Shown here: positions 37,975-50,198 of the stretch, piece by piece
How the letters are laid out: the number at the start of each line of letters is the position of its first letter
How positions within the stretch are numbered: position 1 is the stretch's first letter
Origin: Microcyclospora pomicola
Taxonomy: Eukaryota > Ascomycota > Dothideomycetes > Capnodiales
Reading direction: 5' to 3'
DNA length: 64,000 nt
Assembly: GCA_002786065.1 (NCBI GenBank)
Contig: NHNY01000019.1
Coordinates: forward strand, 124,001-188,000
Made by a program: the position numbers and the translations under genes
The notes under the pieces: model-generated
What the model was told of the DNA's origin: nothing
The model's database searches: none
The model's input: only the letters and a program-made list of their open reading frames with translations

Positions 37975-39138
37975 CGATGGACGATATTATGGGTGGATGC
38001 TTTGGCGCGTAGCAGACCAATGTCATGCCTTCTTTTCCTTCTTCTCCTTGATCGTCTCTGCAGAGGGAGACGTCTAACCCGGTTCGTGTCGGTGGGGACA
38101 AGACATGTACCGGTTCCTGCTCGATACCCAGCCCGACATTGTCTGACGCGTGGGATCTCGCTCGGATGTTGTGTTCTGTACCTCTTGCTAGTCAAGCAGC
38201 AAGTCTAGGTATGTGTCGAAGGTATACATTGCACAAAGCTATCTATGCTGCGCATAATGATTTCGTCAGCAACTGCCCGCAGTAAGTCAACGTTAACATC
38301 GTCCACCGTCGATCACCCGATGATATCTATCATCTTCGCTTCCGAGCACGATGATATGCTGGCCGAGCTGACATTGCCGGCGGCTTCCAGTGTTTGTGTC
38401 TATGTACGATCGAACACCGCGTCATCGTCATCAACGATCGTCACCTGATCCCCTCCATCAACTTATGTAACTTACCTCACGTACTAAGAATAAGGTGGCC
38501 AGCGGAGTTAGGAATTGCAAAGCAGTCCGACCAATTACTTGCACCCTCCTTACTCTGTGTTGCCTTTATATTCCTGTATTCCATTCTCCAGCGTGTGTTG
38601 TCCGTCATCTCAACGCAAACAACTTGAACTCGCGCGCGCCGGCTCGCTGAGATCGTACCCGAACATACCGACTCGAGCCCAGACACCGCCTCAGCCACCG
38701 ACCCGAACACCAACACGTCATTCAGAAGAGCATCTGGTTACCACATTGACACTGCAACATCGGATCTGGTCGGTACGTTCAGCTCTGGTCATTATCCATT
38801 CTTCAACCTGGAAAAATATCATCTGCTCTTATCATCGTTCGACAAATCGCACGCCATACATAAAAGTTACGGTGCATCTCGTAAGCGGGTAGCTCTACTG
38901 GGGCTCCGCTTGCTGCTAGTGACCCGACCACTACTACTCCCCGAGCACCCCAAGAACCGCCCCATCTGCTGTATCCCTCCGCCCTTCGACACACTGTATG
39001 CACAGCCCATTGGATCCTGCTGCTTCACCACACCTGCTAACAACACTTCCTTCTTGCGTAGCCGCTGCTTGACATCCTTGTCATCCGCCCACCACCACCA
39101 CCGCTTCGCCGCCGCCGTACCCCGCATCAGTCCTTTTA
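37975..39138. other. Intergenic region (1.16 kb)
   Basis: 3' flank of vps2 and the long leader/promoter of the PP2C gene. The last 200 bp before the ATG are C-rich. No gene was supported. Confidence 0.4.
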
Positions 39139-40982
39139 ATGAGCGGCGCCGCAACCAAGCAGTCCCCCAACCTGGCTGGGAACAAACGACGCAGCGCCTC
39201 CGGCCAGGGAGGCCTGCTGAACAGAATGTTCGGCGGCAGAGAGGGTAGCAGGGACGGGACCGAGCACACGCTCGACAGCAGCACTTCCGCCGCCGGCGAC
39301 GTCTCCCCATCAAGTCCGATCGCTGCGAGCCACTTCACCGCCGTGCCTGAAGGCGAGGAAAGAGATGAGGTCGCGAGCGATCTGCGCAACCCCACACGTA
39401 AGCCTTCGACCGATGATGCGGGAGAGAAGAAGCGTCGGAGTAGCGGGGTGGAGCGGGCGCGCGGTCTGTTCAGCAGCGCCAAGCATAGTCTGTCCAACCT
39501 CAGCAATTCGCCGGAGCAGAAGGCGTCAGACAAGGTGGCGCAGACCCCGATGCAAAAGCTAGGCAAGACAGATCCCGCTCTGAGTGTCCCGCAGGGCTCG
39601 CTGAACAACTCGGCCGGCGAGTCACATCCGGGACCGCGGTCAACGTTCCGTGTGGGTGTCACGGAGGATAAGAACAAGAAGTGTCGACGCACTATGGAGG
39701 ATACACATGCGTATCTCTACAACTTCCTCAGCACACCCGCGCCAGCCCTCGGCTCGGACTTGGCTTTGAGCAGAACCCGCAGCTCCGTGGCGGAGTCGGT
39801 CAAACTTGATCGCACCGACTCCAATGTGTTGCCCGTGGTGGAGACTGACAATGGATACTTTGCCATCTTTGACGGTCATGCTGGCACGTTTGCCGCCGAT
39901 TGGTGTGGAAAGAAGGTACATATCTTACTCGAGGACATTATACGGAAACATCCCAACACGCCGATACCGGAGCTGCTCGACATGACCTTCACCTCGGCCG
40001 ACACCCAGTTGGAGAAACTGCCGCTTAGAAACAGTGGGTGTACTGCGGTCATCGCAGTCCTTCGTTGGGAAGACCGGATACCGAACACGCAATCCGCGAC
40101 CGGGTCTACTTCCATCGCTCCAGCCGCTGTTGCTGCCATTGAGTCAGAAACAAAGACTGCAGGCGAGACACCTAACGCGCACGCTGCTGAGGGCAAGCTG
40201 CGCGAAGCAGCCTCTCGCCAGCGTGTACTCTACACGGCGAATGTGGGTGACGCACGTATCGTCTTGTGCCGCAGTGGTAAGGCGTTACGTCTGTCGTACG
40301 ACCATAAAGGAAGCGACGAGAATGAGGGCAAGCGCATTGCCGGCGCAGGTGGCTTGATTTTGAACAACCGTGTCAATGGAGTACTTGCTGTGACGCGCGC
40401 TCTTGGCGACGCCTATATGAAGGATCTGGTTACAGGCCATCCATACACGACCGAGACAGTCATCCAGCCCGAGCTCGACGAATTTCTGATCCTGGCTTGC
40501 GATGGTGTAAGTTTGCATCATGCAGCCCCTGTTTTTGATATCCACCACTGACCTGATCGCAGCTCTGGGATGTCTGCTCTGACCAAGAAGCCGTGGACCT
40601 CGTCCGCAACACCCAAGATCCGCAAGCTGCGTCCCGCGTCCTTGTCGACCACGCGTTGGCCCGCTTCTCCACGGACAACCTCTCCTGCATGGTCGTCCGC
40701 TTCGACAGCAAAATGCTGCAGCAGTTTGTGACGGATGAAAGCGCCGCGATCGGCGTCGACGGCGACCCCGCCACGAAAGCCGGCGGCATCAGCGAGTCCG
40801 AAGCGATCGTACGTCAAAGTCAAAAAGCGCTGGGCGGCGTCCACGACGCCCTCGAGCGCGTCCCGACCCAGATGATCGTCGAACAGCAAGAAGAGCATGA
40901 GAAGACCGATCCCGGCCCGGAGCTGAACATCGAGGCATTGCAGGCGGTGCGTAAGGATGCTAAGCCTGTCGTGGAGAATTAG
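39139..40982 (+). CDS. PP2C-type protein phosphatase (Ptc1-like)
   Basis: Two exons, 39139-40506 and 40563-40982, with a 56-bp intron (GTAAGT donor) that removes an in-frame stop; 595 residues. The N-terminal ~170 residues are basic and Ser-rich and probably disordered. The PP2C domain then has [10 protein letters not shown] (metal-binding Glu-Asp), [11 protein letters not shown] (about 237-247) and [60 protein letters not shown] across the exon junction, and [10 protein letters not shown] complete it. All Mn/Mg-binding Asp residues appear present. The order and wording are closest to yeast Ptc1, a negative regulator of HOG and cell-wall MAPK pathways, but Ptc1 is much shorter. The ~100-residue C-terminal extension here has no recognisable domain. 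Confidence 0.9.
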
Positions 40983-42264
40983 ACGAAGAAGAGATGGTGC
41001 ATGAGGCGACAGACTTGGGTGGGAGGAAATGAAGATGTGCTATCCTGATTCATTACAGAGCAAGCGTGGCGGTAGCATCTCCAGCGTAGCAGGTCACGCT
41101 AGAACCCAGCAAAGAGCCCACAGCTCTACGTACGAAGAAAACCTCCATTCGGCATCTGTTCCCTTTCGTCCTTCTTCTTCCTCCTTTCTCCTTGTCCTTT
41201 GATCTCGAGGGTGGAAATTGCGTCAATCCATCTCCCAGCGCCTTTCATTATCATAGTGCACAAAGCGAAAGAAGATGCTGTTGATGATGGCTGCTGCGCG
41301 TCCCTTCCCATTATGTAGTCATTCAGTCAAACATACAGAGCATGTAAGGTAGGCAAGGTAGAAAGCATACCCATCAATTGGGGGAGAAACAAGGGGTTGG
41401 CGACCAACTGGTGCGGTGTTCGCCATGCCCTGCTTTTTGGCCATGAGCAAGCATACCTTAGGTCGCAATGAAAGTACAGAGGGTTTGGTCATGAAGTCTG
41501 CTTCTAGGTTGGGTGTCTGATGTGATTGGACTTGTCGCTATGTGCTACGTGCTACGTGTTGTGCGTGGACATCATGCCTCTCGTACTTGAGTGGGCGCTG
41601 TAGGGCATTTGGTAAGGAGAGATGAGAGAATCTTCCTTCGCACGGATCGTCTACCTGACTCCCTCTGTTCTCCCGAGTTCATAGACGCTATCACTTCATC
41701 TTGAGGGTGGATTCATAGAGATTGCTATGTTGGTCTGTGGAAGCTGATATCCTTCTCTGGGCTAGAGCCGTACGCCTTGAGGATATCCTTGCCTGCTGTT
41801 CAGATGAACATCTTCCAAGATTTGCAATTCATAATCGATCGTTCTATGAGGAATGGTATGCCCTGTAACGAAGAATGAGAACGCTTGGAAGTGCTTGTTG
41901 CGGGCATGTTTGAACTACAACATCGTCTGGAGTAGTACCTGTTGGAAGAACACATGCTGGCTCGCAATGACAGCCCTCACGCATTTTGACGATCAAGATC
42001 TGCATCTGTGATCTACAGACCATCGATCTAGTTGCCGGGGGACCTCACCTCATCTCATGCACAACATCACTTCCGCCAAGATTCGTGGACTTATTATTGC
42101 GATGAAAAGTAACATCTGCCATTGAACGAAGTGCCGTCCAAATCCTGCCGCCACCACGTTTTCGCACCCCTCTTTGCCTCCCTGGCTATCCCGCATGCGA
42201 CCAACGGCCAGCATTAGGTAGTACTACTGTACGTACAGTAGTGCAGACACCACATCCGGCCATC
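40983..42264. other. Intergenic region (1.28 kb)
   Basis: There is a pyrimidine-rich tract (TTCGTCCTTCTTCTTCCTCC-like) near 41164-41206. The rest is the 3' flank of the phosphatase and promoter of snf4. No gene was seen. Confidence 0.4.
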
Positions 42265-43994
42265 ATGTCGCAGTCTGACCCGGAGCCGAATATCGATGCT
42301 GCTGCTGCGAACCCTCCACCTGATCCTACCACCACCGCCACCACCACCTCACCATCACACGACAGTTCCTCTCCCCTCCAAGACCCCGCTGCGACTAACC
42401 CCTCTGCCTCCACCTCTACTCCTCTCGCGAGTACGACCGCGGACACATCGCAGCACCCGCAATCACCGCCGTTATCGACTTCCACCGCCAAATCCGCCGG
42501 TCAAGAGGACCTCCCCACGCGTTTCGTCGCGCCGTCGTCCTTTTTAAGACCGCGCACGGCGCCGCACACTCCAGGTCTCGAGCCCGTTGTGGGGCCTGAC
42601 AGCACGACTGCGACTACGACTGCGGATCCAAAGTTGGAGCAGCGGGAGGTGACAACTCCGGATCCTGCTCCAACCAGGCTACGCTCCTCATCGAATACTC
42701 CCACGACCACGACCACCACCGCGCGGTCTGGACGCCAGCTGCCATCTGCCACTGCCAATGCAAGAGGCCGGACCCTAAGCCCAGCGACTGCGGCTGGCAA
42801 CAAGCTGACCATGTCCATCTCACAGAGCATGATTGATCGCGAGCAGATCGAGGGATTGGTGAGTCTTCTATGCGAAGTGCGCCTTGCTGAGAAACTTGCG
42901 GAGATGCTGATCAGCTGGATGCGTTGCTGCTACAGAGAGCAATCCGTGCCTTTCTCAAGGTGCGCACGAGTTATGACGTGCTGCCGCTCAGCTATCGATT
43001 GATCGTCTTCGACACGAGCCTGTTGGTCAAGAAGAGCTTGAATACGCTGATACAATGTGGTATGTGGTTGATTTAGGGGAGGATGTCGAATGGATGCTTG
43101 AAACTGACGGAATATCCTTCCAGGCATCGTTTCCGCGCCATTGTGGGATTCCAAGACCTCCACCTTCGCAGGTCTGTTGACCACGTCCGACTACATCAAC
43201 GTCGTCCAATACTACTGGCAGAACCCCGATGCCCTCGCCCAAGTTGACCAGTTCAAGCTCAACAGCCTCCGCGATATCGAGCGTGCCATTGGCGTCACAC
43301 CCATCGAGACCGTCTCCATCCACCCGCTGCGTCCTCTCTACGAGGCATGTCGCCGTATGCTCGAGTCGCGCGCTCGACGAATACCGTTAGTGGATAAAGA
43401 CGACGAGACGCAGCGCGAGATGGTCGTCAGTGTCGTCACACAATACCGCATCCTCAAGTTCGTCTCTGTCAACGTGACTGAGACCCAGATGCTGCGGAAA
43501 CCTTTACGAGATATCAACGTGGGGACGTGGGAGGATCTATCGACGGCAACCATGGATACACCAGTAATGGATGTCATCCATAGCATGGTGAAACGTTCGA
43601 TCTCCAGCGTACCGATCCTGGACAAGGCGGGAGTGGTGCTGAACGTGTTCGAGGCGGTCGACGTGATTACGCTGATTAAGGGTGGCGACTACGACAACCT
43701 GAACCTCACTGTTGGACGGGCGTTGGAGAAGCGGAGCGATGTAAGTTGACGTGTATTGATGTTGTGGTGTGCAAGATGCTGACCTTTGGCATTGTTATAC
43801 AGGACTTTCCCGGCATATATACGTGCACGATGAATGATCGACTCGATACTATCTTCGACACGATCCGAAAATCCCGCGTCCATCGCCTGGTCATCATCGA
43901 CGATGAAGGGCACCTCAAGGGACTTTTGTCGCTGAGTGATATCTTGGACTACACCCTGAACAGCCCACTGGGTGACGACGATGACCATAAGTAA
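42265..43994 (+). CDS. snf4: AMPK/SNF1 kinase gamma subunit Snf4 (CBS repeats)
   Basis: Four exons (42265-42858, 42936-43059, 43124-43740, 43803-43994) with introns of 77, 64 and 62 bp; 508 residues. ATG 42265 opens a ~190-residue Thr/Ser/Pro-rich leader that is far longer than in yeast Snf4. The leader is followed by IRAFLKVRTSYDVLPLSYRLIVFD, the canonical gamma-subunit start. Four CBS units follow, including GLLTTSDYINVVQYYW, RRIPLVDKDDE...VVTQYRILKFV, SSVPILDKAGVVLNVFEAVDV, and HRLVIIDDEGHLKGLLSLSDIL. These bind AMP/ADP/ATP and report energy state to the SNF1 catalytic subunit, which controls glucose derepression. The leader's role is unknown. Confidence 0.93.
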
Positions 43995-44818
43995 TGCAGC
44001 AAAGAGTTCGTCCGCATCATCATTTTGACCATGCCTGTAAGACACTCTAATACGCAGTCGAGGAGATGAAGAGGTGGAAGGGAAACGAGCTTCCGGGGTC
44101 GGCAGTGGAGCATAGCTTCAAGCCTCGATCGTTGAGCTTTCTACCGTCACGATTGATGAGTCCAAAACGATGTGAAATGAGATCATGCGAAGTTATGAGG
44201 TGGTTGGAGGATAGGCTCATCACGACTAGAGAACCTCGCATGGCCGCAGCTGTCGTGCAGCGAGAGCTAGCGATCGACCGGCTGAAGAGGAATGCAACTA
44301 TGCTGCGGCCATACTCTGGCGAAGAGAGAATTGTCTGTAGCGAAGCGAAGCCATGGAGTGCGAGGCCGCCAGACGTGAAGCTACTAGAAGCATGCCGGGC
44401 CCATGCCGTATATTAGCGATCATGCCACTGAGCAATAAGAGTCGACTGAAGGCTTCATTTTCTTTCATGTACGAAATCCTATTATTGCTCGATAGGTATG
44501 TATGTATAAGTAGGCTCACGCGCACGCCGACTCGCCTCCGCGGCCCTTCCCGTCTATCTTTAGGACCAGGGTCCAATATGTTGAAAGAAAGGGACAGCCC
44601 GCGCCCATCTTCGTCAGTTAAGGAAAGGGTCCCTTGATTCTTGAGAACAGCTGTGGTTATTATATCCTAGGTGCATACCTACCACTTCAACAGTCTTTCC
44701 TCCATCCCCCATCGTGGTCAGTCACTCCTTCTCCACCCCTCTATACTCCATCAGACCGTCCCGCATCCACAGCGACCAGGTCGAACCCCGTCCATAACTC
44801 TCGTTCTTCCCACAGCTT
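43995..44818. other. Intergenic region
   Basis: 3' flank of snf4 and the C-rich promoter/leader of gda1. Short ORFs on both strands have no family resemblance. Confidence 0.4.
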
Positions 44819-46594
44819 ATGTCCGGCGGCCCATCCGGCTCCACCTTCTGGTCGACCTTCAACCGCCCACGCCGTCGCTCCTCAGTCGCCTTGCCACGAC
44901 GGGAACCGGATCGCCACGAGAAGCCCGACCGACACAGCGCCTCCACTCGCCCCTGGTACAGCGTCAGCAGCAGCAACTACGGTAACGGGTCAATGCAAGA
45001 CAAAACCGCCTGGATGAACCAAGGGCAGCGGGCGCGGTACGTCAAGACCGGCTGCCTGATCGCCTTCGTGCTGCTCGTCATCTACTTCGTCACGCCCGGC
45101 AGCTATGACGCCAGCAGCGTGGTAGGCTCGACGCCCTCCAACCCGGGCGTGGTGGACAAGGTCGCCGGCGGATTGGGCGTCGGTGGTGATGTCGCGTCCG
45201 ACCCGTCCGTGGCGACCGCACGCTGCACCAAGAGCTACTCTAAGGATAAGCCGCTGGTGCAGTATGCGCTCATGATCGATGCGGGCAGCACCGGCAGCCG
45301 CATCCATGTGTACCGTTTCAACAACTGCGGACCGACGCCGGAGCTGGAGAAGGAAGACTTTGAGATGACGGCGAAGAAGGAGGGCGGGAGCGGATTGAGC
45401 AGCTACAAGGACGATGCTGAGGGCGCGGCCAAGAGTTTGGATGTGCTGATGGAGGTGGCGATGAAGAACGTGCCGGAGAAGCTGAAGGGGTGCACGCCCA
45501 TTGCGGTCAAGGCGACGGCTGGGCTGAGGAAGCTGGGCCCGGAGATGAGCGATGCGATCTTGAAGGCGGTCAAGACTCGTCTGGAGACGGTGTACCCATT
45601 CCCGCTGGTCGATGATGAACATGGTGGCGTGGAGGTCATGGATGGTAAGGACGAGGGCGTGTATGCGTGGATCACGACGAACTATCTGCTGGGCAAGATC
45701 GGTGGTCCGGACAAGACGCCGACTGCTGCTGTGTTTGATCTGGGTGGAGGAAGCACGCAGATCGTCTTCCAGCCGACCTTCCCTCATGCTGCTGACGGTG
45801 GCATGCCCGCGCCTGAGCAGATGCAGGCAGGCGACCATAAGTACGACCTGTCCTTTGGCGGACGCGAGTTCTCGCTCTACCAGCATTCATACTTGGGCTA
45901 CGGCTTGATGGAGGCGCGCAACAACCTCCACCGTCTTGTGGTGGAAAGCATGGCCGAACAGTACCCCGACTCGACCGCCTGGTTGAGCCAGCCCATCCCC
46001 AACCCCTGTCTTCTGCCAGGCTCGACCCGCGAGGTGGAGGTCAGCATGGGAAAAGACCACGCTCTGGGCGCAACCGTGACCGTCAACATGACCGGACCCA
46101 CCTCCGGCAGCGGCGTCCCCACGCAATGCCGTGGCCTCGCCGAGAAGACGCTGAAGAAGGACGCCAAGTGCGACCTCGCGCCCTGCGCCTTCAACGGTGT
46201 GCACCAGCCCAGCCTCGAGAAGACATTCGCGCGCGAGGACGTCTACCTCTTCTCCTACTTCTACGACCGCACCGACCCCCTCGGCATGCCGGAGTCGTTC
46301 ACGCTGCGTGAGCTCAAGGACCTGACCGCGCGGGTCTGCCAGGGCGGCGACGCCTGGCAACCCTTCACCGCCATCCCCGGCGCAATGGAGGAGCTCGAGG
46401 GCCGGCCCGAGTCGTGTCTCGACCTCAACTTCATGTTCGCACTGCTACACACCGGCTACGAGATGCCGATCGACCGCGAGGTCAAGATCGCGAAGAAGAT
46501 CAAGGGCAACGAGCTCGGTTGGTGCTTGGGCGCCAGCTTGCCGCTGTTGAGCAAGGGCAGCGGGTGGCAGTGTAAGGTCAAGCAGGCTAGTTAG
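44819..46594 (+). CDS. gda1: Golgi guanosine/nucleoside diphosphatase (GDA1/CD39 family)
   Basis: A single exon from ATG 44819 encodes 591 residues. A basic cytosolic tail is followed by one TM segment (TGCLIAFVLLVIYFVTP, about 76-92), so this is a type II membrane protein with a lumenal catalytic part. The apyrase conserved regions are all visible: ACR1 DAGSTGSRIHVY (about 153), ACR2 VKATAGLRKLG, ACR3 EGVYAWITTNYLLGKIG, ACR4 FDLGGGSTQIVF, and the SYLGYGLMEAR region. The enzyme hydrolyses GDP (and UDP) released by Golgi glycosyltransferases. The resulting GMP drives GDP-mannose import, so it supports N- and O-mannosylation. Length is near the yeast protein plus a longer N-terminal tail. Confidence 0.94.
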   Translation: MSGGPSGSTFWSTFNRPRRRSSVALPRREPDRHEKPDRHSASTRPWYSVSSSNYGNGSMQDKTAWMNQGQRARYVKTGCLIAFVLLVIYFVTPGSYDASSVVGSTPSNPGVVDKVAGGLGVGGDVASDPSVATARCTKSYSKDKPLVQYALMIDAGSTGSRIHVYRFNNCGPTPELEKEDFEMTAKKEGGSGLSSYKDDAEGAAKSLDVLMEVAMKNVPEKLKGCTPIAVKATAGLRKLGPEMSDAILKAVKTRLETVYPFPLVDDEHGGVEVMDGKDEGVYAWITTNYLLGKIGGPDKTPTAAVFDLGGGSTQIVFQPTFPHAADGGMPAPEQMQAGDHKYDLSFGGREFSLYQHSYLGYGLMEARNNLHRLVVESMAEQYPDSTAWLSQPIPNPCLLPGSTREVEVSMGKDHALGATVTVNMTGPTSGSGVPTQCRGLAEKTLKKDAKCDLAPCAFNGVHQPSLEKTFAREDVYLFSYFYDRTDPLGMPESFTLRELKDLTARVCQGGDAWQPFTAIPGAMEELEGRPESCLDLNFMFALLHTGYEMPIDREVKIAKKIKGNELGWCLGASLPLLSKGSGWQCKVKQAS

Positions 46595-47354
46595 ATGGTG
46601 TATAGACTTGCAATGTTCGGAGGGAGGAAGTGGGAGCTGGCATGTATATTGGTCTGGGGCTGGATCAAGTGAGGGAGAGTCTTGTAGGGATACATAGGCG
46701 TTGACATGGGGGATTGCCTTTTCTGGTTTGTGTTAGATGGGGGTAGAATCTAGATGCTTTGCACATGCGTCCATCTGCTCTATCCTCTTCATGATCTCGT
46801 TGGAAGTCGATATATGTCTGCTTGTATTCATGTTGCCATTCAAGACACCGCACGTGATTCAGCCGGTACCTGCATTAGCCCCCGCCGCTAGCGCTCTCGG
46901 CTGTGTGCGGCCGTGTGGCAGCGTTGGTGTGGGAGAGACGACGCCCACGACGCCCTTGATTCTTCCCAAACGGCCACCACCACCGCTTCACCTGGGGAGT
47001 ACTTCTGGCTTCTCCATCAAGAATCCGTCCATTCATCTAAGGACCCCCAAACACCTTCACTTTCCTTGCTCGGCCTGCTCATCTTTGCATGTGATCAGCG
47101 TCCGGTGGTGTATCGCCCAGCGGATGCTGCGTTCCTTCTTGCTCTCACGTGCCTGGGTGCTAGACGGCTAGGTCGAGCGACTGACTCTCCTCCACGCTGT
47201 CGGGTTGAAGCACAACAGCATTTACGGAAGAATTCAAAGGGTCTCCCTGGCCTAGTCCTGAACATTCTCTGGCCAAATCAAGAATTTACTACTGCCTTTT
47301 CTTTCTTACGCTTTGATCTAATCACTGCCCCGGATTTTAGCTTTCTCTACAACC
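46595..47354. other. Intergenic region
   Basis: 3' flank of gda1 and promoter of mkt1. An open frame from 46913 runs into the mkt1 start in another phase and is not considered coding. Confidence 0.4.
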
Positions 47355-49659
47355 ATGAGCCACGCCTTCAAGGACTGGGTGCACGCCCAGAACCTGGTCA
47401 CGTACGGGAAACTCGAGGAGCTGCGCGGCGACAGCGTGCTCATCGACGCCGACGACTGGCTCAACACGCTGCTCTCGGCCGAGTCGCTGCGCGAGCCGCT
47501 GTTGCCCGCGCACGGCGGCCAGCCGTTCGCGCTGCGCAAGAACGTCGATGCGGAGCTCCAGCACTTCCGGACCGCGGATATCGTGCCGCACTTCATCTTC
47601 AGCGGCCAGGATCTGGGCTGTCGGGATCGCGTCTATGTTAGTCGGGAGGGGAAGAAGGCGGCCAAGTTCCTCGATGAGGCGTGGCGGACGTATGATCGGG
47701 GGCAGGGCGAGGAGGCCGTGAAGCTGTTTGGTCAGGCTTGTATGTTGTGCTCTTTGATGGTCTGAGATGAGGATGATGGGTGGTTGCTGACGTTCTACAG
47801 TGACTTATGGGAACTACCACATCTCACGCTGGTTGTACATGTACCTGTTCCGCAACGGAGTCAAGGTCTTTCGCGCCCCATTCTGTGCGGCTTCACAAAT
47901 GGTCAAGTTCCGCCAAGAAAACATCGCCGTGGGCGTCGTGGGCGATGCGTCGTGCTTGGTGTTTGGTGAGGAGCGGGTGATTCTCGGTTTCGACTGGGAA
48001 GCTGGCAAATTCTCACTCGTCGAGTTCAGTGAGTGCGGTGGAAAGTGCATGCTGAATCGTCAGATGTTCTCCGACCTGATGTTACTCTCCGGGTGCAGCA
48101 TCATCCCGCCACTTCCAGAGCTTGAAGCCGAAACACCGAATATGCGAGTGCAAGTCGCGAGAAGTATCCTTACTCGTGCGAATTACGATGGCCACGTAGC
48201 AGCGCAAGGGTCAAAGGATGAACTTTACATCGACACATTCCGCAAGGCCCGCTCCTTCATCAGACATCAGATCAACTTCGATTATGAAGGCAAGCTTGAG
48301 ACCAGCGAAGCGAGTACCGCACCAAACGATGTGCATGAGTTTGCTGCACAGCGTCTCCCACCAGAAGTCGTCTACTACATGTCGCGAGGACTCCTTGGTC
48401 CGCGGGTTCTGAATTGGCGCGCAACACATCAGATTCTCGAAACGCCACCTCTAGATGGAGGAGTCACCGGCGCTTACAAAGACCTCGTCCAAGAAAAGCT
48501 ACGTCCGATCCGAGCACAAACGCTGGCACTACTTACTCGCCTATTCGTGAGATATTATGTCAACAAGGAAGTCGACCTCATATGCTGGTTCAACGAGAGC
48601 GAGAAGAGACCTGTGGGTGTCAAGGACTTGAACGGACAGGAGATTGGGGTCGCTCCTGATAAGTGGAATGTGCGAACGGACGCTCTTCCTGATTTGCCGG
48701 GTGTGAAGGTTGTGGATCAGCCACTGCTCTATGCGATTGAGGCGCTCTCCGATGACGCTGTTGCGAAAAAGACAGTGACGCCTCGCGAACAAAGTGCGCC
48801 GAAACTTGAGGGTCAGGATGAGCTCCTTGCAAACACTGTCTGGAGATTCCTCCAAGATCGAACCTACATCAATCCGGATCATACGCTGTCTGCTTGGGGC
48901 AAGGTGCTGCGAGCATCGTTAGATCGTGCAAGATCTGATGGGTATCTCGAATCATGTGGGAATGAGGCTGTGGAGTCGATATTCCTGGCCACAGAATTAC
49001 TGCGGCTGGATATCTTGAACACGAAGAACATGTTCAACTACACAGGCACTGCGGCACGCGGCACAGAAGCCGACAAAGCGAACACATTGCTGGTCAGTCG
49101 AATCGCATGTCTTGGCGAGTTTCATCACAAGGAGATCGGTTACACAGGTCCGCTGTCTCGTCACCTCCTCGCGTACCACCAGATGGCGGCTGCTGTCCGA
49201 AACAGCCTACGCGATCTACTTGAGGTGCACGCGTGCAACATGTTCTTGTCATCAGCGGTAGATCGAAAGCTACCGAACACGGCCATCACGAAGCTGGGTT
49301 CGGCATTTCCGTTCGAGCAAGAGCCGGATTTGGGTCTGTCGCTCCTGGTTAAAAGCTACCTCGATGAGCTTTCCAACACCACGGCCACGACCAACATTGC
49401 GAAATGGTTTGTCCATGCTCACGACATCAAGGGTGACCTTGACAAGGCGTGGAAGATGTGGGCGGCGGTAAGTGCTTATATCCTATCACTTCCCTGCATG
49501 ATATGTTAGCTGACAGGAATTTGTGCTTAGATTAATGCTGGAGTACAAGCGGCAGACAGCAGCATCGTCAACAACGAGACCCGCAAGGTGTTCAAAACCA
49601 CCGATGACTGGCTGCAACAGAAGCTGAAGGACGTACCTACCACCAATGGCACTGCTTAG
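47355..49659 (+). CDS. mkt1: Post-transcriptional regulator Mkt1 (XPG/FEN-like fold)
   Basis: Three exons: 47355-47739, 47801-49467 and 49531-49659. The introns are 61 and 63 bp with GTATGT and GTAAGT donors; 726 residues. The N-terminal XPG-like part has VLIDADDWLNTLL; an XPG-I-like region follows (YGNYHISRWLYMYLFRNGV and ILGFDWEAGKF). The MKT1 N and C domains fill the rest, with KDLVQEKLRPIRAQTLALL and SAWGKVLRASLDRA as clear blocks. The short last exon ends INAGVQAADSSIVNNETRKV, which matches the usual end of fungal Mkt1. In yeast Mkt1 binds Pbp1 and regulates translation and stability of mRNAs such as HO and mitochondrial-protein messages; nuclease activity is thought lost. The frame change at the stop codon leaves another ORF downstream (separate entry). 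Confidence 0.92.
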
Positions 49660-50198
49660 CACGCGATGTCGATGCTGAGGAACAGCCCCACACCGCGAGT
49701 GACTTCGACGATCATATATCGGCACGGCCTAGAGCAGAGGGCAGTCAACGCTTGGTCGAACGGCGTGTCCGTGGTTTGATCGTGCGTATGACGCGCCTCC
49801 AGCGGATTCGACGTCGCTTTGGCTTGATCACTGGCGGTGGAGCAGAATTTGACCAGGCCATGGTGAACGCTCTGCAAGCGTATACAGCGCAAGCCGAAAC
49901 CTCTGCGCATGCTAGCTTTGAGGAGAGTTTGAGACTTCTTTGCTTGACCCACAAGCGAGCATGGAGAATTGGCTTGACTGACATTAGCCGGCGTGGTGAA
50001 CCATCTGTGGAACAACCGCTTCCGATATGCGGCCGAGCTACCTGAAACTCACTTGCCACACAATGAGAAGAACTTGACATCCACCTATCTTTTCGCTGTT
50101 GAACGCCATCGCTAAATCCTGCAGGCATGATCCCGTGTTGAATGTACCATCATCACTCCTCACCAAACCCCCTGACAGTCAGGCACGTTCTGCAGCCC
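49660..50198. other. Intergenic between convergent mkt1 and caf16
   Basis: Mostly occupied by an open frame on the plus strand described separately. Otherwise only 3' flanks. Confidence 0.4.
49788..50045 (+). CDS. Possible small ORF directly after mkt1, 85 residues
   Basis: From ATG 49788 the frame encodes MTRLQRIRRRFGLITGGGAE and then an Ala/Glu-rich, helix-prone stretch (FDQAMVNALQAYTAQAE), ending at 50045. The same frame is open back through the mkt1 stop codon to at least 49656, and its composition looks coding-like. No domain or relative was recognised. It could be a 3'-UTR chance frame. Confidence 0.22.
   Translation: MTRLQRIRRRFGLITGGGAEFDQAMVNALQAYTAQAETSAHASFEESLRLLCLTHKRAWRIGLTDISRRGEPSVEQPLPICGRAT

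Noticed and set aside
44990-45886. 298-codon ORF on the minus strand
   Set aside because: Antisense shadow of gda1; Arg/Leu/Ala-rich composition with no domain.
46913-47641. 242-codon plus-strand ORF overlapping the mkt1 start
   Set aside because: Its second half is an Arg/Ala-rich shifted reading of mkt1 exon 1, and the mkt1 frame carries the conserved motifs.
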